Positions 46,623-53,467 of a stretch of 64,000 nucleotides of DNA are shown here, in pieces. The translations under genes were made by a program, and so were the position numbers. Numbering within the stretch: the stretch's first letter is position 1; each line of letters begins with the position of its first letter. The DNA is from Streptococcus gwangjuense. GTDB taxonomy: Bacteria > Bacillota > Bacilli > Lactobacillales > Streptococcaceae. The notes beneath the pieces are model-generated. The model had not been told where the DNA came from and did not search any database. It saw only the letters and a list, made by a program, of their open reading frames with translations. The stretch covers positions 1,908,482 through 1,972,481 of the forward strand of contig NZ_CP032621.1 in NCBI RefSeq assembly GCF_003627155.1, given 5' to 3'.

Positions 46623-46652
46623 GGTACTATTCTAAGGAAAGAGGGTGTTAGA

Positions 46653-46919
46653 ATGGGATTTACTGAAGAAACAGTACGTTTTAAATTGGACGATTCCAAT
46701 AAAAAAGAAATTAGCGAAACTCTGACTGATGTTTATGCTTCGTTGAACGATAAGGGCTACAACCCAATTAACCAAATCGTAGGTTACGTATTGAGTGGAG
46801 ACCCTGCCTACGTTCCTCGTTATAATAATGCACGAAATCAAATCCGTAAGTATGAGCGTGATGAAATCGTTGAGGAATTAGTCCGCTACTACCTTAAAGG
46901 ACAAGGAGTCGATCTATAA
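46653..46919 (+). CDS. ireB: IreB family regulatory phosphoprotein (DUF965/UPF0297)
   Basis: The 88-aa protein begins [19 protein letters not shown] and contains [27 protein letters not shown], the family's diagnostic block. In Enterococcus IreB is a substrate of the Ser/Thr kinase IreK (StkP type) and affects cephalosporin resistance through the regulation of cell-wall synthesis; the N-terminal Thr residues are the phosphosites there. Here T4 and T7 are in place. It is followed 3 nt later by ruvX, the standard Firmicute order. Confidence 0.92.
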
Positions 46920-46922
46920 CCT

Positions 46923-47342
46923 ATGAGAATTATGGGATTGGACGTCGGTTCAAAAACGGTAGGGGTGGCGATTAGCGATCCGCTTGGTTTTACAGCTCAA
47001 GGACTTGAAATCATCCAAATCAATGAGGAGCAAGGTCAATTTGGTTTTGACCGCGTTAAGGAGTTGGTTGATACTTACAAGGTGGAACGATTTGTAGTGG
47101 GCTTGCCTAAAAACATGAACAATACAAGCGGACCGCGCGTGGAAGCTAGTCAAGCCTACGGAGCAAAGCTGGAAGAGCTTTTTGGTTTACCAGTAGACTA
47201 TCAAGATGAACGCTTGACAACAGTTGCCGCAGAGCGTATGTTGATTGAACAAGCAGATATTAGCCGTAACAAGCGCAAGAAAGTCATTGATAAATTAGCA
47301 GCTCAGCTGATTTTACAAAATTATTTAGATAGAAAATTTTAA
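46923..47342 (+). CDS. ruvX: Putative Holliday junction resolvase / pre-16S rRNA nuclease YqgF (RuvX)
   Basis: The 139-aa RNase H-like protein has the motifs [20 protein letters not shown] (catalytic Asp), [11 protein letters not shown], and DERLTTVAA (catalytic Glu/Asp) near residue 99. In E. coli YqgF matures the 5' end of 16S rRNA; a junction-resolving role has also been proposed. It lies between ireB and the DUF1292 gene with 3- and 15-nt gaps, so the three are one operon. Confidence 0.92.
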   Translation: MRIMGLDVGSKTVGVAISDPLGFTAQGLEIIQINEEQGQFGFDRVKELVDTYKVERFVVGLPKNMNNTSGPRVEASQAYGAKLEELFGLPVDYQDERLTTVAAERMLIEQADISRNKRKKVIDKLAAQLILQNYLDRKF

Positions 47343-47357
47343 TACAAAGGAGAGGCT

Positions 47358-47663
47358 ATGTCACACGATCATAACCACGACCACGAAGAACGTGAACTAA
47401 TCACACTAGTAGATGAGCAAGGAAATGAAACCTTGTTTGAAATCCTTTTGACCATTGACGGAAAAGAAGAATTTGGTAAAAACTATGTTCTTCTAGTACC
47501 AGTTAATGCAGAAGAAGACGAAGACGGACAAGTTGAAATCCAAGCTTACTCGTTCATCGAAAACGAAGATGGAACAGAAGGCGAATTGCAACCAATTCCA
47601 GAAGACTCAGAAGACGAATGGAACATGATTGAAGAAGTCTTCAACAACTTTATGGAGGAGTGA
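47358..47663 (+). CDS. DUF1292 family protein (YrzB-like)
   Basis: The 101-aa, very acidic protein begins with a His/Asp-rich stretch ([13 protein letters not shown]), then [33 protein letters not shown] and an acidic C-terminus. This is the DUF1292 pattern. Its function is unknown; the histidine run could bind metal. It is the third gene of the ireB-ruvX operon, as in most Firmicutes. The stop is immediately followed by the first small hairpin of the repeat array. Confidence 0.88.
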   Translation: MSHDHNHDHEERELITLVDEQGNETLFEILLTIDGKEEFGKNYVLLVPVNAEEDEDGQVEIQAYSFIENEDGTEGELQPIPEDSEDEWNMIEEVFNNFMEE

Positions 47664-47937
47664 TACAGTCTGGGAGACTGTATCACCCCAACTCCTAGAA
47701 ATTAGAAGAGTTGGAACATCCAGTGGACGTTTTTAGCCCAGTTCCTTAAAATAAGAGAGAACTGGTGTGTTCAGTGAACATTTTTACCCTTACGCTAAAA
47801 ATAAAGACCGTAAGTAAGTCTGGGAGACTGTATCAGCCCAACTCCCAGAAATTGGGAAGAGTTGGAACGTCCGGGGGACGTTTTTAGCCCTGCGCTAGAA
47901 ATTAGAAACGCAGGCACATTCAGTGGACGTGTTTACC
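47662..47937 (+). repeat. Five 50-bp tandem hairpin units with covarying stems
   Basis: Large hairpins start at 47688, 47738, 47788, 47838 and 47888, exactly 50 bp apart. The stems are CCAACTC/GAGTTGG, CCAGTTC/GAACTGG, CTTACG/CGTAAG, CCAACTC/GAGTTGG and CCTGCG/CGCAGG, so base changes are matched on the other arm. An inner 3-bp pair also covaries (CTA/TAG, CTT/AAG, CCA/TGG) around a GAAAT-like loop. Each unit is followed by a short hairpin with an AGT or GGG loop. Stems include ACGTCC/GGACGT, TGTTC/GAACA and AGTCT/AGACT, often followed by TTTTTA. No ORF is evident. This looks like selected RNA structure. Confidence 0.85.
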
Positions 47938-47980
47938 CCACGTTAACTTCATAGTAGCTAGTTATTAGCTAACCAGGTAA

Positions 47981-48013
47981 GAGGTCGGGACGAAAATCCT
48001 GGCCTCGTTTTTG
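47981..48013 (+). terminator. Terminator before folC
   Basis: GAGGTCGGGA pairs fully (with two G-U pairs) with TCCTGGCCTC around CGAAAA, followed by GTTTTTG. It closes the repeat-bearing intergenic region. Confidence 0.8.
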
Positions 48014-48069
48014 TTAGTTATGAGACTTTATTGAGGCAGTTGATTGAACCTGTAATTAAGGAGATGTAT

Positions 48070-49320
48070 ATGTTTGAAGTAGAAGAATGGCTCCATAGTC
48101 GAATTGGTTTGAATTTTCGATCAGGTTTGGGCCGAATGCAACAAGCGGTGGATTTGTTGGGGAATCCCGAGAAGTCTTATCCTATTATTCATGTAACCGG
48201 GACTAATGGAAAAGGATCTACCATTGCTTTTATGAGGGAGTTATTTATGGGGCATGGCAAAAAAGTTGCGACCTTTACCTCCCCTCATATCGTCTCTATC
48301 AATGATCGAATCTGCATTAACGGGCAACCAATAGCTGATGCAGACTTCATCCGTTTGGCTAATCAGGTCAAGGAGATGGAGAAAACGCTTCTGCAAACCC
48401 ATGATCAGTTGTCCTTTTTTGAATTGCTGACCTTGATTGCTTTTCTTTATTTTAGGGAGCAAGAGGTGGATTTGGTTTTATTAGAAGTGGGAATTGGTGG
48501 CTTACTTGATACGACTAATGTGGTAACTGGAAAGATTGCTGTTATCACATCCATCGGGCTAGACCATCAGGAAACCTTGGGTGATAGTCTAGAAGCAATC
48601 GCAGAGCAGAAAGCTGGTATTTTCAAGGCTGGTAAAAAGGCAGTGATTGCTAAGTTGCCTTCAGAAGCTAGGCTTGTTTGTCAGAAAAAAGCAGACTCTT
48701 TAGCTGTTGACCTTTATCAGGCAGGTCAGGATTTTTCAATGCTGAATGGGGATTTTTCAAGCTCTTTGGCTAACCTTTCACAGTTGAAAATAGGTTTAGA
48801 AGGAGCTTATCAGCAGGAAAATGCGGCCTTAGCGTTGCAAACTTTTCTTCTCTTTATGAGGGAAGGAAAGGAAGTTGTTGATGAACAGGCTGTAAGACAA
48901 GCTTTGAATCAGACCCATTGGGCTGGGCGTTTGGAGCGTATTCGTCCTCAGATTTACTTGGACGGTGCTCATAACCTCCCTGCCTTGACTCGCTTGGTTG
49001 AATTTATTAAAGAAAAAGAGCAGGAAAGATATCGTCCTCAAATCCTATTTGGAGCCTTGAAACGGAAGGATTATCAAGGGATGTTGGCTTATCTGACTGA
49101 AAAATTGCCTCAGGTGGAACTCAAGGTGACCGGCTTTGACTATCAAGGTTCTTTGGATGAAACAGATGTAACAGGTTACGATATAGTTCCTTCTTACCGA
49201 GAATTTATTAGCAATTTTGAAGCAAGAGCAGATGCCCAGGCCTTGTTGTTCGTTACAGGATCTCTCTATTTTATCTCAGAAGTACGGGGCTATCTACTGG
49301 GGCATGAGCAGATAAATTGA
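48070..49320 (+). CDS. folC: Folylpolyglutamate synthase / dihydrofolate synthase
   Basis: FolC adds glutamate to folates, and in bifunctional forms makes dihydrofolate. The product (416 aa from the ATG at 48070) has the P-loop HVTGTNGKGST, the Mur-ligase-type motif VLLEVGIGGLLDTTN, ITSIGLDHQETLG and the C-terminal LDGAHN. The AAGGAG at 48058-48063 places the start at 48070 rather than 48064 or the upstream TTG. Whether it has the DHFS activity cannot be told by eye. Confidence 0.93.
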   Translation: MFEVEEWLHSRIGLNFRSGLGRMQQAVDLLGNPEKSYPIIHVTGTNGKGSTIAFMRELFMGHGKKVATFTSPHIVSINDRICINGQPIADADFIRLANQVKEMEKTLLQTHDQLSFFELLTLIAFLYFREQEVDLVLLEVGIGGLLDTTNVVTGKIAVITSIGLDHQETLGDSLEAIAEQKAGIFKAGKKAVIAKLPSEARLVCQKKADSLAVDLYQAGQDFSMLNGDFSSSLANLSQLKIGLEGAYQQENAALALQTFLLFMREGKEVVDEQAVRQALNQTHWAGRLERIRPQIYLDGAHNLPALTRLVEFIKEKEQERYRPQILFGALKRKDYQGMLAYLTEKLPQVELKVTGFDYQGSLDETDVTGYDIVPSYREFISNFEARADAQALLFVTGSLYFISEVRGYLLGHEQIN

Positions 49321-49403
49321 CCTCCTTTTTTGAACTTGTTATACTAGGAAAACTGCCAGTTAGGAAAAACTTCTGTAAATTGGTAGCAGAAAGGAAATTC
49401 ATC

Positions 49404-49868
49404 ATGAAATTAAAAAGATTCACACTTTCTCTTGCTTCTCTAGCAAGTCTTAGTCTCTTAGTAGCTTGTTCACAAAGAGCTCAACAAGTTCAACAACCAG
49501 CAACTCAATTGCAAACACAACAAACTCAGCAATCACAAGCTGCTGTTTCATCTTCTACAGAAAATAGCAACCAGGCAGCAACAAGTTCTTCACAAAATGC
49601 GCCTGAGGCTCAACCAACTAATATTGATGGAACTTATACTGGTCAGGACGAAGGAGACCGTATCACTTTAGTGGTAACTGGAACAACTGGTACATGGACA
49701 CAGGTGGAAACTGATGGTGAACAAGAAATCAAGCAGGTTAGCTTTGATGCCGCTAATCAACGCATGATTATTGGGGATGACGTCAAGATTTATGCAATCA
49801 ATGGAAATCAGATGATTATCGACGATATGGATAGAGAAGCGTCTGATCGCATCGTTTTATCAAAATAG
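49404..49868 (+). CDS. Hypothetical lipoprotein with Gln/Ser-rich linker
   Basis: From the ATG at 49404, behind AAAGGA, the 154-aa product has a signal peptide ending in the lipobox LVAC (cysteine near residue 22). A long Gln/Thr/Ser-rich linker (QQVQQPATQLQTQQTQQSQ) and a small C-terminal domain containing IDGTYTGQDEGDRITLVVTG follow. It is probably surface-anchored. I do not recognise the domain. A reading frame extending upstream overlaps folC and lacks a ribosome site. The gene ends at a strong terminator. Confidence 0.75.
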   Translation: MKLKRFTLSLASLASLSLLVACSQRAQQVQQPATQLQTQQTQQSQAAVSSSTENSNQAATSSSQNAPEAQPTNIDGTYTGQDEGDRITLVVTGTTGTWTQVETDGEQEIKQVSFDAANQRMIIGDDVKIYAINGNQMIIDDMDREASDRIVLSK

Positions 49869-49874
49869 ACTAGA

Positions 49875-49902
49875 AGGAGACTGGTTTTGTCAGTCTCTTT
49901 TG
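49875..49902 (+). terminator. Terminator after the Gln-rich lipoprotein gene
   Basis: GAGACTG and CAGTCTC pair around TTTTGT and are followed by TTTTGCTTTT. Confidence 0.8.
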
Positions 49903-49931
49903 CTTTTACTCAGAAAAATGATTATAAATAC

Positions 49932-49961
49932 TTGCCTTCTACCGAATACCTGAGTTATACT
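49932..49961 (+). promoter_or_regulatory. Promoter of cls
   Basis: TTGCCT and TATACT (49956-49961) are separated by 18 nt. The ATG of cls follows about 47 nt later behind AAGGAGGGG. Confidence 0.55.
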
Positions 49962-50007
49962 AGTATCAATTACCTGTTTTTAGCATTCAAACTATCAAGG
50001 AGGGGAT

Positions 50008-51540
50008 ATGAAATATAGAAAACTTCAATTATTGATGTCCAAGTATGGCTTTAGTCTTTCGATTATGCTACTTGAACTGTGTCTTGTTTTTGGTCTCTTT
50101 CTCTATTTAGGGCGCATGGCCCCTATTCTATGGGTAATTGTCTTGATTTTTATGAGTATGGCGACTATTGTCGCAATTGTCAATCGTTCAATGGCGCCTG
50201 AAAGTAAAGTAATGTGGTTAGTGGTAACTTTTGTTCCTGTTATTGGTCCTTTGCTATATCTGATGTTTGGTGAAAGACGATTATCCAAAAAAGAAATCAA
50301 GCAGTTGAACAGACTTGGTTCCATGCATTTTCGGGAGGATAACAGTAAAGCTCTCCGCCAGAAATTGAAGGAAGATGATAAGGCGGCTTACGGAGTTATC
50401 AAATCTTTGCTAAGTATGGATAGCAATGCCGATGTCTATGATCGAACAGATTCACAATTCTTTTCTTCGGGTGAAAGCATGTGGCAACATATGTTGGAAG
50501 ACCTCAAGAAAGCTGAGAAATTTATCTTTCTAGAGTACTATATTGTCGAAGAAGGTCTGATGTGGAATAGTATACTAGATATACTAGAGCAAAAGGCAGC
50601 TCAGGGTGTAGAGGTCAAGATGCTCTATGATGATATCGGTTGTATGGCGACTTTACCTGGAGACTATACTGTTCAGCTTCGTAGTCGAGGAATTGAAGCC
50701 CATAAGTTTAACAAGGTGATTCCTCGTTTGACGGTAGCTTATAATAATCGAGACCATCGTAAAATCCTTGTTATAGATGGTCAGGTAGCTTATACAGGAG
50801 GCATTAACTTAGCCGATGAGTATATCAACCATGTAGAACGCTTTGGTTATTGGAAGGATAGTGGGATTCGCATAGATGGCCCTGGTGTCAAGGCTCTAAC
50901 CCGTCTCTTTTTGATGACTTGGTACATCAATCGTGGGGAAATCAGTGATTTTGACCAGTATCACTTGGAAAACCAGCCTTGTTCTGGCCAAGGGCTCTGC
51001 ATTCCTTACGGTAGTGGACCCAAGCCCATCTTCCGTACCCAGGTAGGGAAAAAAGTTTATCAAAGTTTGATTAATCAGGCTACTGATTCAGTCTATATCA
51101 CAACACCCTATTTGATTATTGACTATGATTTAACTGAGAGTATTAAAAATGCAGCCATGAGGGGTGTTGATGTCCGCATCGTGACTCCTTTCATTCCGGA
51201 TAAAAAATTAATCCAGCTCATAACAAGAGGGGCTTATCCGGATCTTTTGTCAGCAGGAGTCAGGATTTTTGAGTATAGTCCAGGCTTTATCCACAGTAAA
51301 CAAATCCTAGTGGATAAGGATTTTGCTGTAGTTGGAACGATTAATTTAGATTATAGAAGTTTACTTCATCACTATGAAGATGCAGTTTTGCTATATAAAA
51401 CGGCATCAATCACAGAGATTCAAAAAGACTTTCAGGAGATTTTTTCAGTATCTCAAGAAATTTTCCCTCATACGATAAAAAATAGCTGGTATCAGAAATT
51501 GATTAAGGAAATTGCCCAGTTATTCGCCCCTATCTTATAA
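50008..51540 (+). CDS. cls: Cardiolipin synthase
   Basis: Cls condenses phosphatidylglycerol to cardiolipin in the membrane. The 510-aa product has two N-terminal hydrophobic helices and a PLDc_N-type segment (LVVTFVPVIGPLLYLMFG). Two phospholipase-D motifs follow: HRKILVIDGQVAYTGG and HSKQILVDKDFAVVGTINLDYRS. Length and motif order are standard. It has its own promoter and precedes, but is separate from, the competence-controlled pair downstream. Confidence 0.94.
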   Translation: MKYRKLQLLMSKYGFSLSIMLLELCLVFGLFLYLGRMAPILWVIVLIFMSMATIVAIVNRSMAPESKVMWLVVTFVPVIGPLLYLMFGERRLSKKEIKQLNRLGSMHFREDNSKALRQKLKEDDKAAYGVIKSLLSMDSNADVYDRTDSQFFSSGESMWQHMLEDLKKAEKFIFLEYYIVEEGLMWNSILDILEQKAAQGVEVKMLYDDIGCMATLPGDYTVQLRSRGIEAHKFNKVIPRLTVAYNNRDHRKILVIDGQVAYTGGINLADEYINHVERFGYWKDSGIRIDGPGVKALTRLFLMTWYINRGEISDFDQYHLENQPCSGQGLCIPYGSGPKPIFRTQVGKKVYQSLINQATDSVYITTPYLIIDYDLTESIKNAAMRGVDVRIVTPFIPDKKLIQLITRGAYPDLLSAGVRIFEYSPGFIHSKQILVDKDFAVVGTINLDYRSLLHHYEDAVLLYKTASITEIQKDFQEIFSVSQEIFPHTIKNSWYQKLIKEIAQLFAPIL

Positions 51541-51587
51541 GAAATCTAGGACTTAGGATACAACCCAGTCCTATTTTTCTTGCCTTT

Positions 51588-51595
51588 TACGAATA
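51588..51595 (+). promoter_or_regulatory. Combox (ComX/SigX-dependent late competence promoter)
   Basis: A perfect TACGAATA lies 20 nt upstream of the first start codon of a two-gene unit, in the position and context of late-competence promoters. ComX is the alternative sigma factor of competent streptococci and recognises this 8-bp motif. No other exact TACGAATA was noticed in the window. Confidence 0.9.
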
Positions 51596-51614
51596 AGAAG
51601 ATATAGGAGGAACG

Positions 51615-51758
51615 ATGCTGACTCAGAAAGAATTGGATTATATCATGTCATTTAAACAGACGCATTTACACCGATTTCGGGAAATTGAAACCTTTGTGAA
51701 ACTATGCAAAAAATCACTCAAACACCCATCGCAAGCTGACAATTTTAGGTCTTTTTGA
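51615..51758 (+). CDS. Small late-competence ORF (47 aa)
   Basis: The ATG at 51615 is preceded by AGGAGG and lies 20 nt behind the combox. The 47-residue product, starting MLTQKELDYIMSFKQTHLHR, is basic and soluble-looking with no hydrophobic segment or signal. It is followed 36 nt later by the 517-aa membrane protein gene on the same transcript. In pneumococci this locus contains the competence-induced gene called ccs4; I cannot tell which of the two ORFs bears that name. Its function is unknown. Confidence 0.7.
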   Translation: MLTQKELDYIMSFKQTHLHRFREIETFVKLCKKSLKHPSQADNFRSF

Positions 51759-51794
51759 TATACTAAGACAGATAAATTGAATAGGAGAAACGAC

Positions 51795-53348
51795 ATGGCT
51801 GTATATGGCAGAATCGAAGAAGTATCCGAAACGATACAGAGTAATGAAATTGAAAATAGATTGGATAGGAACCTTGAATTTCATGTAGAAAAAGAAGAAC
51901 AGGTAGCTTTCCCGTTTTTCAGACTCATTATTGGAAGTACGATTGCAACGTTTTTTTCTGTGGTGATACCTTTACTTTTAGATATGGTAAGTCCTTCTCA
52001 GGCTCAGGATTTGTATATAGGGTGGGCTTTACATCAGGGAGGACAGCTCTACAGTAGCTATTATGCTAGTCACGGTCTTCTTTATTACTTGCTACTTTAT
52101 ATTACCCAAGGAGGCGTTCTTTTTGCCTTGGTAGAATGGCTAGCCCTCTTAGGAGGAGGTTACTTCCTCTTTTCTTCAACTGACTATCTAACAGGACAAA
52201 GGGAACAAGCCAAGCAACTCCTAACCATATTTTATATTTTGGTATCTGGTCTCGGTTTTGGGGGAGGATATGCTACGATTTTAGCTTTGCCATTTCTGTT
52301 TGCAGGATTTTCGTTCATAGGAGCTTATCTATCAAATCCTAACCATGACAAGGGATTTCTACGTCTGGGGATTTTCTTGGCCCTATCATTTTTCATAGAG
52401 CCTCTTACAAGTCTTCTCTTTATTGCAGTAGTAACGATCGGTTTATTTGTCTTTAATGTTGGGCATGGTCGCCTTGCTCATGGAGTTTATCAGTTTTTTG
52501 CAGCGGCACTTGGTTTTTCTCTCATCTTTTACCCAGTAGGCTACTATGTGCTTACTTCAGGTGGTTTTGGAGAAGCTATAGGAAGTCTTTTGTATCCGAT
52601 TGATTCCCTTCAGGTCTTTACCAATCCTCAACTAATGGATAATGTTGTATTCTATGGTTTGTTGACCTTTGGTTTAGGAGCTCTCTTCCTTGTTTTTCTA
52701 GGATTGTTCCAATCAAAGGCATCAAGATTGTATGTTATTTCAGTACCAGCTAGTTTTACTTTCTTATTTGTACTAGCCTTGTTGCTTTTTTCTCAAGAAC
52801 CTCTTCACGGTTCGCGTTTGATTCTAATCCTTCCATTTTTACTCCTTCTTTTGATGACCAGTATTCGTGGGAAACATTCAGCTAGAGTAGCTCGACGTAG
52901 TAGAAGAGAAGAAGTTCCTACTTTATGGAAAAAATTCATGAAGGGAAATCTCTCCCTACCGATCCTAGTGGTGGTTTATCTGATTGCTATTCCTTTTGTA
53001 GCCCGTTTTGTCTTGCATCCAGCTTCTTATAGAGAACAACATCAAGTGGTAGATAGAGTCAAACAAGAGACGAGTGATGGTGACCAAATCTATATTTGGG
53101 ATTCACATGTTCAGATGTATAAAGAAAGCCAGCGTTTGGCTGGATCCATGTTCCCATCACCTCTTCTTTACACGAGTACAGAAGAGAATAAAACTAGTTT
53201 AATCAATGACTTGAAAGAAAACCAACCTAAGGTGATTGTGGTAAACGACAAGGTGGCTCTCTGGTCTGAGGCGGAGACACTCTTAAAAGAAAATTACCAA
53301 CAAGTAAAGACTGATTACTCAGAGTTTAAAGTCTATAAAATCAAATAA
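51795..53348 (+). CDS. Competence-controlled multipass membrane protein, possible GT-C glycosyltransferase
   Basis: From the ATG at 51795 (TAGGAGA upstream) the product has 517 aa, a soluble N-terminus of about 45 residues and ten or so hydrophobic helices. A C-terminal extracytoplasmic-looking domain contains DQIYIWDSHVQMYKESQRLAG and a final KVIVVNDKVALW. The first loop between helices (YIGWALHQGGQLYSSYYASHG) resembles the early loop of GT-C/PMT-like enzymes, where an acidic residue acts in catalysis. That assignment is tentative. It lies in a ComX unit, so it should be made only in competent cells. Confidence 0.7.
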   Translation: MAVYGRIEEVSETIQSNEIENRLDRNLEFHVEKEEQVAFPFFRLIIGSTIATFFSVVIPLLLDMVSPSQAQDLYIGWALHQGGQLYSSYYASHGLLYYLLLYITQGGVLFALVEWLALLGGGYFLFSSTDYLTGQREQAKQLLTIFYILVSGLGFGGGYATILALPFLFAGFSFIGAYLSNPNHDKGFLRLGIFLALSFFIEPLTSLLFIAVVTIGLFVFNVGHGRLAHGVYQFFAAALGFSLIFYPVGYYVLTSGGFGEAIGSLLYPIDSLQVFTNPQLMDNVVFYGLLTFGLGALFLVFLGLFQSKASRLYVISVPASFTFLFVLALLLFSQEPLHGSRLILILPFLLLLLMTSIRGKHSARVARRSRREEVPTLWKKFMKGNLSLPILVVVYLIAIPFVARFVLHPASYREQHQVVDRVKQETSDGDQIYIWDSHVQMYKESQRLAGSMFPSPLLYTSTEENKTSLINDLKENQPKVIVVNDKVALWSEAETLLKENYQQVKTDYSEFKVYKIK

Positions 53349-53351
53349 CAG

Positions 53352-53412
53352 AATCAATATCTTGTGTATTTTTAAAAATTTTAGGATTTTTACCACAAGA
53401 TATTGATTTTTC
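53352..53412 (+). terminator. Terminator whose arms are NrdR-like boxes
   Basis: AATCAATATCTTGTG (53352-53366) and CACAAGATATTGATT (53394-53408) form a 15-bp stem with a 27-nt loop, followed by TTTCTTTTT. Each arm also fits the NrdR consensus aCaCwAtATaTwGtGt at about 12-13 of 16 positions. The two boxes are centred 41 bp apart, four helical turns. Confidence 0.7.
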
Positions 53413-53430
53413 TTTTTAGAGTGGTATAAT
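53403..53430 (+). promoter_or_regulatory. nrdD promoter overlapping the second NrdR-like box
   Basis: TTGATT (53403-53408) lies inside the second box, and TATAAT (53425-53430) with an extended TGG lies 16 nt downstream. A repressor at the boxes would cover the -35. Confidence 0.65.
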
Positions 53431-53467
53431 ACTTTTTAGAAAGAACATTTTAGAAACGAGCATGTAT

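Noticed and set aside
47662..47937. CRISPR-like regular 50-bp spacing
   Set aside because: The regular units are internally palindromic with covarying stems and there are no unique spacers between constant repeats. No cas genes are in the window.
49939..49948. TACCGAATA resembling a combox before cls
   Set aside because: It has an inserted base relative to TACGAATA, and a sigma-A promoter (TTGCCT, 18 nt, TATACT) already accounts for cls.
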